Source: Isoetes taiwanensis (taxonomy: Eukaryota > Streptophyta > Lycopodiopsida > Isoetales > Isoetaceae). From it: a stretch of DNA of 64,000 nt. Below, piece after piece: positions 19,531 to 31,160 of the stretch (position 1 is its first letter; the number at the start of each line of letters is the position of its first letter). The position numbers and the translations under genes are program-made. Below the pieces are notes generated by a model. The model made no database searches. It was given only the letters and a program-made list of their open reading frames with translations, and was not told where the DNA came from. The stretch is taken from the NCBI GenBank assembly GCA_021234155.1, contig JAJEKV010000536.1:27333-91332 (forward strand), written 5' to 3'.

Positions 19531-21625
19531 TGGCATGTGTTTTTACTCGGTCGTTAACGTCCATATGCGCAACTTCGACAACAGCGCATGTTGATATTAG
19601 CAAGAATAGACGTTCTTTGCTTTTGTGATTATTTTTCTTATTGAAATTGTCTAATGATAGTATCATCAATGCATTAATTTTGCTTCAGTAGAGAAAACAA
19701 TGCTTTATAGTGGGAGGCAGTTAAATCTACCTCTATAGGCAAAAATGTGGAAAGACAGATCCAAGATTTATGCTCAAAATGTCGCTCTTAAAAGTAGTTG
19801 ACATCAATAAAACATAGGTACATAAATGCAAAACACAAAATCTTGTCTTGTCCCATTGACCTATTTTAGCTCATATGCATCTCCACATGGCGCACATCAC
19901 CAAGGGCCTAATATGATACTTTACTGGATGCTCCCGTGATATCTTCACTTCTCCAATAGACACTTAGGAAGGGGTAAAAGTGAAAGCATGGGTGAGTGAT
20001 TAATTCGAACTGCCCACGATGTCTCACAACTATCAAGCATGTGAGACAACTCATTAGGTTTGTATAATGGAATCAGATACTGCCTCTATAAAAAACGACC
20101 CTAAGATTTTTACTATATTTATAGTATAATCAAAAAATAATCTGCCATCTTGATTTCACAAATATCACTACAATTTGAAGTATATGATGAGAATTGAATG
20201 CTCATTACATATCCTGATCAGAACAAACATCCTAATGTAGAACCTTCTCTTACATATCCTGATCTCACAGCTGCAACAGTTGTAAGAGAAGGCCCATTTG
20301 AAATTTGGCTCACTCAAATATTTTATCATGTTGGTTGTAGGGAGCGAAACTTCATTGTCTATTTGTATTTATTATGCCAAACATTGCTTCATACCAATAG
20401 ATTGTATCTCGAATTGAATCTCGTGATCCAGTGGAAAGGACATAGAAATTAGCTTTCTTTTCTATTGTGCCATGGCTATTTTTGGTACGCATATACACAA
20501 CACCATTGTATCCCCGCATCTTTACGCTCTCCTATTAGTACACAATGATTCCTTAAAAGTTAATATCTATATCCTTTTATCTTTACCAGTGACAACAAAA
20601 TATCATCACATAATTCTAGATGGATGGATGAAGTTTTCTTTGTGTGAGTCGGTTACAAACTTCGTGGATCAACATAAAGAATGGTTTGGTCATAAACACA
20701 CTTGTCATGCCAGATAAAGGTGGTCACATAGCAAAACGAATAAACCTTTGGAAGCCCAGAAAGCTAGGGTCCAAGCTGGCAAGATCCTAGCAAACCTGTC
20801 ATTGTGGTGTAGCTAAATTTGCAGTTCCAAACTATCAAAACTCAAGACTGCATTTTCAAGCTTTTCATTTCAATAAAATGCAAGAATGTTATTGTATAGA
20901 GCCTTCTATCAACCTATTGGTCATAGACATGATGCTCTTCCTGGGACGCCAAGTTCGTGTGAGTTAGTTGAGAAGATCTTCCCTTCTTGAGAGCTGGAGC
21001 TCCATAGTTGTATAAATTAATTTCGGATCTGCTAACTACCCAAAGCCAAAATTCATTTGGAAACAAGGAGTTTATGGCTGACGATCCCAAACAACTCCCA
21101 AAGCTGTTGCCCTTGGATTGAAAATCCAGCTGTGCATAGGCACATGATCAATCAGGTAACTCCTTTCTCCATACGATCTCTTTTGATGTTTTTACAAAAT
21201 TAAAAAATTCGAATTTAGCGCCATGTTAAAAAATCAGAAGGAACCATGGCTCGGACAGTATTCTTTCCACTCTTGCTTCCATTGTTATGGCCCAAATTAT
21301 AATTAACCTCCCATTAGCATAGTATGCTCAAACCACAAACAAGGTTAATTGCAGCATATCTCAAAGAGTGAAATCATGTTATGGTCTACATAAAAATTTA
21401 CCAAAAAGGTACTCTTCTGTGTACTTATGTGCAAGTACACGATTGTTACGATACCTAGACTTCATTCTTGACTAAAATAAATTGTGATATGTTCAAGAGT
21501 AGTAGTAGGTATATGTTGTAAGGTACTTTGCGATGTCAATAAGATGTTAAGAACCCAACTAATATCGTCATCTTTGACTACCCAGAGTATTTTCCTGGTA
21601 GTTTCCAAAACATGTAGACCCTAAC
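19531..21625. other. No gene recognised
   Basis: Mostly AT-rich. It contains a 12-bp inverted repeat CCTTCTCTTACA / TGTAAGAGAAGG (20243-20254 and 20281-20292) next to a direct repeat of CATATCCTGATC. Confidence 0.5.
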
Positions 21626-22267
21626 ATGCAGAGTTAAAGCTAACGAGACGTACTCAGTAAAGCTAGTGCCTTTCTTTTCGGACCCTGTTTGTAAAGATCG
21701 TGATCCCTATTCTGAGGTTTTTAAGCACAGCTTCTTCGAGCTCCTTTACAGGCTCCTGCCACAATAGCAAAACAGGAACCACCCGCAAGCCTTCGGATAG
21801 TATTTGATAGCTTGAATGGTTACTTTCAATGTATAGAGTTTGAAAGTATTTGTCAACAACTGTGGGTTTTGATGGAAGAAGTATTGACAGGGTACTTTGA
21901 TGCTGGAAATCTCAAACGCCTATCTCTTCCCGAGTATTTGCCAGGCGTCCCACCCTCTCCCATTGAACAATCATTTTCTAAAATGGCAAGTACTAGTATT
22001 GCCTCAAATCTCACATCTCAGTTTCCTGAAGACCCGCTACCTCTCACTGAAAAAACATTTTCTAAAATTGCAAGTAATAGCGTTGCCACAAATCTCATAT
22101 CTCTTCCCAAAGATTTGGCAAGCGGTGCTGAATTGCCAAAAGACCCAGTCCCTCTTGTTGTAGAACCATCTTCTAATTTTAAGAGTATTAGCGTTGCCAA
22201 AAAGATGAAAACAAAGCGTCATTTGAATACTAGCACTAGCCTGCCAAAAGATGAAAACAGTACTTAG
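21626..22267 (+). pseudogene. Truncated second copy of the pseudokinase 3' end
   Basis: It matches the pseudokinase from about 16880 to its end and on into the 3' flank. The early part carries NETYSVK and KDRDPYSEVFKHSFFELL, then a frameshift near 21750. From 21812 the frame is open: IEFESICQQLWVLMEEVLTG, the DPLPLTEK repeat region and a slightly longer end (KDENST). The N-terminal domain and most of the kinase-like domain are missing. The segment KDRDPYSEVF resembles kinase subdomain IX and is absent from the longer gene, so this copy preserves an older, less deleted version of that part. Confidence 0.85.
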
Positions 22268-22530
22268 GCCCAGATTCCACTAACCAAGAAGTTTCTTGAC
22301 TTGTTTAGCAAAAACTAGCAGCCTATTTCTGATAAATCTGGGCTAAACTGCCATACTGGGCATTATGCAGCTTCGGCACTTTGAAAACCATAATTTGGAA
22401 ATCACACTTTTGTTTATCCAGCTGGCAGTTTTTTTTGCAACTCATGGGCAAGATCCCTGTCAGTTGAAAATTTCTGATATCTGACTCCACTTAAGAACTT
22501 CCACTTTAAATTCCTGACTTAAGAATCAGA
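22268..22530 (+). repeat. 3' flank duplicated with 17522-17780
   Basis: The sequence downstream of the truncated copy follows 17522-17780 closely (AACCAAGAAGTTTCTTGACT, CAGCTGGCAGTTTTTTTTGC, CAGTTGAAAATTTCTGATAT), so the duplication was a genomic segment and not only coding sequence. It stops before the LQY1 fragment. Confidence 0.85.
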
Positions 22531-25500
22531 AGAGCAGCTTAGATTGCTTAACGGAAGGTGTCCACCAATGGTGCAGTTAAAATCTATCTCTTGTAGACTG
22601 TAGCAGTCATCAGAAACTTGGACTGCTTGTCTAGATCTGTGCTCTAGAACTATTGTATCATATCCTAGAATTAGAATTTAAATTCAACAATTTATTTGGC
22701 TCCAATTTTGGCAGAAACATGAGGGGGCATTTGCCCTTGCTTGTGATACATGTTCTTAAATCGTGGCAATTCTTATGGGCCGCACCAATAACGTACTTGG
22801 TGCACACCAATGTCTTTGATGGAGAAGCTTCTAGATCTGAATGGTGCATAACCTAAGCTTCAATCTTACCTGCAATCAGCAATAGTGCATGTCAAAACTC
22901 TACATTGTGCACTACTGATTTTTAATGGTGCATGAACACAACCTAATTGATGATTCCAAAGGACATTGATTGATCTTGAAGAAGACTGTATAGGTGCTGC
23001 TACTACTGCAAATTCATTAAGCAAAAAGACCATGGAGTCAAGGATTTCAACCTCCAATAAAGTGCCAACACAACTGGTCTTGATAACAAATGTAATTATC
23101 ATGTTTTTCAAACTAGATTGATAGAAATATGTTTAAGTTCAATAAACTTACCTGGAATAATAGGCACTTTAGCTGCAAGCACATCAAACATTTAGACCAT
23201 AAGTACCCAAAACGAAAACTACAATAAGAAGCAAAGCAATACATTCAAATAAAATTGCAATACGTAAAGCAAATTACATTCAATCATAAAACAAAATCTA
23301 TTATTTAAATTTGGATTTTCCGGTCTGGAGAAAGCTTTTTTAGTTTTTTTCTTGGCTCATTTCCTAAGGTTTTGGGGATTTTCCTCGCCTGAAAAACAAT
23401 CCGATTTCCAAAAATAGCGAAATTTTGTTTTATTACAATTTCATTTAATTTCATTTGCACTTTGCCCATTGAAAGTTGGCCGGATTAGGGGTTTTCCGGA
23501 TATGGAAGCATGGCTTCCTTGAATTAGATGGTGCAGGATGTAATCTGCATGATGCATGAGACACGCGTGGAGAAGAGAAAATAGTAGTTTTCTCTGATTA
23601 TCTCTGTGCAATTACGCCTTGAACCATCTATATCTGTCTTTAATCTTATCCAGTATTTTTGTTCCAGGTGCCAAAACCTTTGGCTTTGGCTTTGGCTTTG
23701 GCATTACCATGCCCACATTATTTGGAGCTTTTTAACGGCTTTGTTCGAGGCTCATACATCTATGCCTTGCTGCATCTCGAGGCTGCGATTAAAATACATG
23801 GGTGTGATTGTTGTTGTGAGTTCTTAGCTGGCTTCTAGATTTAACATTCCATTCTTAAACTCCAGGTTCAGTTTATATCTGTATTGTGGTTGCTTATCTT
23901 GTTGCTTATTTGCTGCACATAAGGATGTCCACTCTGTTTCGAAGTGGAAAATTATCAGTGAGATATTGAATATTCACCAAAGTTTCGTCCATGTCAAGGC
24001 CATGAATAATCTATAACAAAGGTACGTTTGTTCACCATCAATACGTATTTATCCATAACTCTCTTAGTGGGCACCCGATTCATGAGTTAAACAGGCATGT
24101 GTTGGACAGTTTTAGCCTAGATATAATTGAGCAGCCCTGCATGAGCAACCATGGCTCCTACCAGACCTAAAATAACTCTTTTTCTTCTGTCAATAGTTGT
24201 GCTTTGAGCATGGGCATAAGAAACTAAGGCTGTCTTTCAATAGCTGAAGCAATGAAACCACCTCCAGAAACCCTGCAGCAGCATCTAGAAAATCAGAAAA
24301 TTGTTTTGAGACATATTCCCCACCATTGTCTGCACGAAAATGTTTGGGTGCTGCTCAAAACCGGCATCATCTTCTTTTTCCCACCTGCAGCTAGGAAAAA
24401 GACAAAATTTCTTACGTTTTTTCAAGATTTCAGTTAGTTCTTTTATGCACATTCTAGGTGGCTAAATTGTGCCCTATCTGTGTGATGTGGTCATAAAAAT
24501 ATTAACAAGGCAATGTCATGTGGCACGTATCTGAATGTACAATCTCAAAGATTCTTGAGGCCCTATGTTCAGCTTGGTGAAGCTGCTGGGATTGCCGCTT
24601 AAGTGGCACCATCTTCAAATTGAGCAGCCTATTGACCATATTTTGACCATACCTGCAGTTCTATAACAATAGCCCGCGCATATTTGCCTATATCTGACAG
24701 TAGCTATGTGACTGCATTTCTGCCAATGTTTTAGTTGTTTCACATGGTCAGTAAGTGCCCATATTCTGTATTGTTTGTGATTGTGTATGGTCTGACAATA
24801 GCTTGCAATTTAGATGCCCATGCATTTCTGCCAATATTTCAGTTGTTTCTCATGGTCAGTAAGTTGTTTCTCATAGCCCATATTCTGTATTGTTTGTGAT
24901 TGCCTTTGATGCTTACATTTGTAGTGGTGTTGAAACTAATGCAAAGAAGTTTTCTTTAAGTCTGCAAATCTTTTATTACCTGAGCCCTAAAGTATTATAA
25001 CAGATCTTATCAAGATTGTTTGCTGTTGTGTAGCAAATTGGGTAAGGATGAAGCCAAAACGGGCAAGTAAGTGGCCTTCATGCTTCATGATCTGATCATT
25101 GATTTTTCTTTTGGATTATCGCGTCTCTCTTTTTGTTCTATTTATTTAAACTATTTGACCTCCCGCGTCATGCCGCCTATGCATACCATCTTATTTGCCT
25201 ATGTTATATGCAGAAGGACTTCAATTAGTTAATACAAAAGAAGCTATAGCAGATCATGTTTTACTTATCATTTAGCAGAATAAGCCCTATATTATTGCAA
25301 GAGTAGCCCTATATTATTACAAGAGATTTGCTATTAGCTTTGATAGCAGAATGGCTATAGATTAAGCCAGAATTGGCAGGTAAATGCTTATCTTTGTTCC
25401 TTTGTTTTTTTTTCTGTTTGCTAACATTCTTTGTTAGCTCTTAGGTTTTAGGTTTTACTGATATCTATTTCTTCGGGAGTGGGGAAATCAAAGCCGAACC

Positions 25501-25945
25501 TATGACTGCTTCATAATTACAGATACTGGTTGCATGTGATATTCCATTAGATCCGATTTTATCTAGACAGACCATGGTAGAGAAGACTGAACCAAGCAGG
25601 AGGGGCTGCACATTTGTTTGAAATTACTGTTATGGAGAGTCCATCAGTGAATCCAGATATTTCACTATGCTTTTAAACTCGAGCTATGAAGGTGGATCTG
25701 CTCCACAAATTCGACCAAAGATCACAGCCTTAGACCCTTCTGCTTGCTATCAAGTAAGGTTCTATTTTAGATTGCATTCTATTCTGATCTAATTAGTTAT
25801 GAATCATTGATGCTTCAATATGTAGCATAATAACAGGGGGTTTTCTTTGTGTTTTTGTACGCTTTTCACTAAGGTTTTCCTATGATTTCGTGATGTATTC
25901 AAATAGATGTACTAATGCGTACATCTAGAGTGCACCATTTCTGAG
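22531..25945. other. No gene recognised; local duplications
   Basis: It contains a TTTGGC hexanucleotide run (about 23678-23702) and an imperfect direct duplication 24708-24905 (CATTTCTGCCAATRTTTYAG and CCCATATTCTGTATTGTTTG each twice). No frame here shows a known domain. Confidence 0.5.
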
Positions 25946-26142
25946 CCATTGATTTTAGCCTTTTTTTTTCAATGGTCAACAACCAATGGCTCACAACAAA
26001 AGCCCTTTTTTTGTGCGTGTGGTGCATAATGGGCACATGAAGGGCCATTGATTTTAGCCTTTTTTTTCAATGGTCAACAACCAATAACTCACAACAAAAG
26101 CCCTCTTTTTGTGTGTGTGGTGCATAATGGGCACATGAAGGG
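25946..26142. repeat. 99-bp tandem duplication
   Basis: Two units (25946-26044, 26045-26142) starting CCATTGATTTTAGCC and ending CATAATGGGCACATGAAGGG, nearly identical. Confidence 0.9.
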
Positions 26143-29100
26143 CTTGAAGGGCGCATGTAGCGTAGTTTCCCCGTCGGCAACACATTTCTTATCATAACTT
26201 TTGATCCAGAGCTCTGTTTGAGATGATTTTTATTGCGTTGGAAAGCTCTCTCCGAGATCTTTTTGATAGTGTATGATATGTATATGTTTGGTTAAGTTAT
26301 CTATGGTAAAACAACAACTTTTTGGCCGGGTTTGGTAGGCTTTCACATCCTACTAGTTGATTAATACAGGATTGCGCTATTGAATATTGTTTTATGGCTC
26401 ATTCCGAATGAAGCTTACAAAAAATTACCATGCATTTTTAGATTTTGAGGCAGTTATTAAGCAAATTCCAAGGCTTCTAGATCCTTGTGCTAACAAGCAG
26501 AAAAGTTTCCCACTTTGGTTTCTCACCACAAGAATCCATGGAGGCCAAAGGCTGCTGTTAAATTCCAGTTGAAAAATGTTTGTGTATGGGTGTTGCAAAC
26601 TTTATGACTTTCAGAATAATGGGATCAATCTGCTCTATCTTTATGGTAACTTTTACTTATGTTCTATTTGTTTTATTGTGATCAAATTAAAAAGCTACAG
26701 GTGATGAACGCCTCAAATGAATTCTAGTTTTTTTCTTGTTTGAATTCTAAAATTTTTGTCACACCGGGGGGAGGGGGGGTGACGTCCCTAAGGCCCCGAA
26801 GGGGCCAAATTTTTTTTTTTTTGTTTTGTCTAATCTGTCACTTCTCTAGTTTTTTCTTTTAAATGCGACCAGCGCCTACTCTATTCTGTCAAATGCAAGC
26901 ATATTTAAATTTACTAACATATTATTCTATTTTCCTTCTCTGATATAAGATGACTCACATAACAGTTCTTACCCAGGTAGGTTTTGCATTGATTCAAATC
27001 AATAGAATAACATGGTCACATGATGATCTCATACACACAGTCACAAATGATAACAGTGAGAAAAATAAAGGTAATCCCCTCAAATGCCCAAGAAAGTGAT
27101 GCTTTCAAAGGCAGAAAATTGCGTAGCTGCTGCAAAAGATAGATACCAGTCACAATAGGTGCTCCAACATCACAAATTCAAGCTGAGGACTTCAAGAGAA
27201 AATCCGAAGCCGCTTCCTTTCAAATAATCCCTTGTTTTGTCTTGTTTCGATCATTTAATGATTTATCCTGTCAGTCTTTCCTTAAATCACCTCTTGGAGC
27301 ATATTGGAGATTGTTTGGATATGGTTTAAGGCTAGAAAGTGCTCGATAATAGGCCAAAAAGATGATTTTGGATCTGTCAGGCCGTTTTAGGGTTCTTCAG
27401 AAAGATGCGCATATATTCCACATGCTTAAACATAAAAAGATGCCAAGGTATAAATGGCTCGAAGCAAATTAATGGGCCCACACGTCCGAAGTGACACGTG
27501 GAGGGGGGGATAGATGAAATGATGGCCAAGTGGCTGGCTAGGATAGGTAGCTCATAGACTAGGGTAGAATAGGCTAGTTTTGCATTTTTTCAAGTGGAGC
27601 ATGCTTCCCAAAAATGGAGTATTATAGGTTGATACAACCCCAAATGCAAATTTTCAAAGTGATGGACCTATTATTTTTTCACGGGCTATAAGATAGGCTT
27701 GCTAGGTTTTTTTTTTTTTTTTGAAGAACTGTGTCATCAATATATTAAAAGAATGGTAATGTTACAAAGCAAGTGAGGAGGAAGGAGAAGCGCCTCAAAG
27801 AGAGAAATATACCTCGACACTCCACAACAAACTCACAAAAGAATCGCAACTCATGGCAGACAAAACCTAACCATCACCATCTACAACACCCAAGAAGTCC
27901 GCTTAAATGGCAAACTTCCGCTCTACTAATCCAGTGAACACTGTAAAAGCTTTGAAATAGCTTGTATTCGAGTCAAGGAATCGAGAGGCTAGGGTTTGCC
28001 GAGGTTTTTTAATGGATCCTTTGCAATTTTTGCTCTTTCTCCATTCTATTCTATTCTTTGGGTTGTCTTAGGCCATGCTCTTACGTGTCAAATGTGGTGT
28101 GGACACGTGGCAATATATCACAAGAAGTGCTTAGGGCATGATTTTGAGAAGAATGAATGTTTCACTCAAAAAATGAATTCGTCTGATGACTGGGCTTGCT
28201 AGGTGTCAATGTGTTGGCATAGTGTCTCAAGTTTGCCAAGTAGGTGCTGCCACATATGTTTTGCATATTTTTCACTCAAAGGCATGAATGAAGCAAATTT
28301 GACTAGCCAAATATGAAGTGTTGGTGTGGAATGGAAACGAGACCAAGTGGGATGATGGAGGAAGTTTATATAGTGAGAATGAAAGGGTGGTGTGTGATGC
28401 TCCAAGATGTGATCAACCTATGAATGACAAAATATACCTCTAACAAGGATCTTCCAAACTTCTTAGGATCTTTAAATTCCCTTTGCTTTGAAATTTCCTT
28501 CCTTTAGCTTTACACCTTGACCATGCTCAAAGATTCCTTGTACCAATGCCTCCCTTGGGTCTTCTAGAGTTCCTGAGGTCTTCAAGCTTTCCTGTCATCA
28601 TAAGAGCTCAAAATATATATTGCATTTTGTGAATGCCATGTTGCCATTGCATGGCAACATTTCCAATCCTATGTTGGTGTGCAGATAACATGGGTAAAGC
28701 GGTAGGTGCATTTATTCAGTTGCCAAAGCGGGATGTAAGATCGGTTGAGACAAGTTTTCTAAGTATTCATGTATGTTACAAACATATGTATGATGTTGTA
28801 TGGTACTCACGTGTATCAACACCTGCAGAAGGTCTACAAATCTATTCTTGTGTCTTACATACATATGTATGATACATGGGTGTCATACCCGTGTACCTAA
28901 CACCTGCAGAAGGTCTACAATATAAAAATTCCAATTCATTGAAAGTTTTTCCAATATAATGAAATTATGCTTATTTACAATGTGCTTAAGCACTGATAGT
29001 GATATCCGAGACAAAGGTTATGCGTGTATTCAAATTGGTTTCCGTTTTTGTTCTAGAATGCCTAAAAATCTATCTACTTTGCATGGCTCCTTTTACTGAA

Positions 29101-29344
29101 AGCTCCATGACAAAAGCTTCGTAATGTTAACTGTCTTGGATTGGATACAATAAAGCTTCACATTGTAGTTTCTTTCTGTTAAGAGTTGTTAAAAGTTTCA
29201 GTAGTAGCCTGACACTCCCTAAACTTATACGATGCTCCCATCATATAAATACGAAAAATCCCCTTTCTCAGCAACGCCATCACTAGGAAAGACCTTCCGT
29301 CCGACTCAGACCACTTGTGATGGCCAAGTGTCCGAGCAAAGAAC
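26143..29344. other. No gene recognised; retroelement debris
   Basis: 26769-26806 has a G-run followed by a perfect GGCCCCGAAGGGGCC hairpin and a T-tract. A T-tract at about 27707-27722 followed by GAACTGTGTCATCAATATAT looks like the reversed 3' end of an L1-type LINE. 28760-28915 has a direct repeat of ACATATGTATGAT and ACACCTGCAGAAGGTCTACA. No intact frames. Confidence 0.45.
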
Positions 29345-30755
29345 ATGGAGGTATCATTCGTCAAAATCATCCGCACTTATCGAGTCCCCCCTAGGTCGCA
29401 GATGTCATCCCAAAAGGACATTTCTATCTCTTATAGGGTAGCTTGGAGAGCGAAAGAAAGTGCACATGCTCAAATCCATGGCGATCATACTGTTGTATAT
29501 CAAAAGCTTCATCAAAACATTTTGGAAGCTAATCCTGGTAGTGTGGCATATGTTTCAGAAACGGTTGAAGGCTGCTTTCTTCGCTTCTTTGTTGCTTACA
29601 ATGCAAGCATAAGAGGATTTACGCATTGTAGGCTAGTCATCAGTCTAGATGGAACTCATTTGGAGGGGAGTTATCTCGGTATCCTTCTCACAGCTATAGT
29701 CATTGATGTACAAGGTGCTTTATTTCCAATTGCATTTGGAGTGGTAGTAGCAGAGAATGATGATAATTGGTGTTGGTTTCTTCAAAGTTTAAAGGATGCT
29801 CTTCAATACACAGGTGCACTAACATCTATTTCAGACATGCAGAAGTGCTTAGTTGATGGTGTCACGTTGGTATTTGGAAGTGATATGACACATGGATATT
29901 GCATGCGCCTTTGACAATTTCAGAAAAGCATTCAAAAGCATTCAGCTGGTAGGGATGCTGTGGAAAGCTGCATATGCAACTAACGCTCAGGATTTTGATG
30001 TTGTCTAGAGAAATACGAACTATAAACAGTAGTGCAGCTGATTAGATAATGAACACTACTGACCCTTCACATTGGGCTACATGTAAGTTTTCAGGGAAAA
30101 GGTTTGGACATCTGACATCCAATATTGCTGAGTCCTAAATGCATGGTTGCTAGAGGCTAGAGATATGCCTATTTTAGGGATGTTGGAATTGATACGCCCG
30201 AAGGTAACGACATGGTTTTATGAAAGAAGGGTTAGTGCAGAAGCTACTAGGGATATGCTTGGGCCGGCAGCACATAATGCATTGGTTGGACATGCAGAGC
30301 AATTCATCAAAGGATCTTGTGAGAGGGGAAGACTATACTGCATTTTGCCATCTACTAATGTTGTCTTTGAGATCCATACTCCGGCGCACCTTAGGCTTGT
30401 TGATGTGAATAAGAGGACATGCACCTGTGGTAGGTTTTAAGATTTGGGCACACCTTGTGCACATGCAACAGTTGCTATTTTGTTTAGAAAACTATGTGTG
30501 CAATCTTATGCACACAGAAAATATTCATTGCAGTCTTATTGCAACACTTACAAGGAGCCAATAGTCCCTGTAGTTTTAGCGCATGATGATACTATTGGAG
30601 GCATGTTCCCACCAGCCACACGCAAACCTCCTGGACGACAAAAAAGCAAACGAATACGCGGAGGAGAAGAAGGTATAGAGAAGAGAGAACAACATTGTGG
30701 AAGGTGTAATGGGAAGGGGCACAATGCTTGCAATTGTAGGGCTCCAATTCAATGA
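29345..30755 (+). pseudogene. Mutator-like (MuDR-type) transposase, decayed
   Basis: A transposase of the MULE superfamily that cuts and pastes DNA. The first open part (29345-29914) gives NPGSVAYV, GFTHCRLVISLDGTHLEG (first catalytic Asp at residue 102), FPIAFGVVVAENDDNWCWFL and ISDMQKCLVDG, then HGYCMRL. A decayed stretch with stops follows (29915-30140). Then come ARDMPILGMLELIRPKV, the SWIM zinc-finger pair CTCGRF and GTPCAHA (30420-30465, with a stop between them), and a C-terminal zinc knuckle CGRCNGKGHNACNC near the last stop at 30753. Gene order is that of MuDR/FAR1-type proteins. Multiple stops and frameshifts make it inactive. Confidence 0.88.
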
Positions 30756-30839
30756 TGAATGTGACTATTGTAATCTATTTGTTGAATTCGAATTTTTATT
30801 CTTGAGGCATTTAATGTAGATTGAGAAAGATTGCTGAGT

Positions 30840-31160
30840 AAGGGCATCTTGGTAAATAAGTTTGGATATTTTAGCGATTACATTTGGTGTGTAGGGGATT
30901 TGGGTAATTAAGTTTGATGTAGATTGATCAAAATTGGTACATAAGGGTATTTTGTTAATTACGTTTGGTGCATAGGGGTATTTTGGTAATTAAGCTTGAT
31001 GTGTAGGGGTAAATTGGTAATTTGCTTGTATATTTATTTTATACAATGTATTTAGTGTATTTATATGAGCCAAGAGCATTTCAGTAATTTTGAAACTCAT
31101 AAGAGCATTCTCATAATTTCATAAACTCATAGGGGTATTTTGGTAGTTTTCCTGATAATA
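30840..31160 (+). repeat. Subterminal tandem repeats of the MULE
   Basis: About five or six imperfect units of roughly 31-50 bp with core GGGGTATTTTGGTAATTAAG, ending near TTTTGGTAGTTTTCCTGATA. Such gap-rich GGGTATTTTGGTAA strings are also seen in the inverted arms at 18.66 and 19.4 kb. No matching inverted arm was found upstream of the transposase, so the 5' end is lost. Confidence 0.65.

Noticed and set aside
26792-26830. GC hairpin with T-tract as a rho-independent terminator
   Set aside because: Bacterial-type terminators are not expected in a plant nuclear region; it is more likely part of a repeat.
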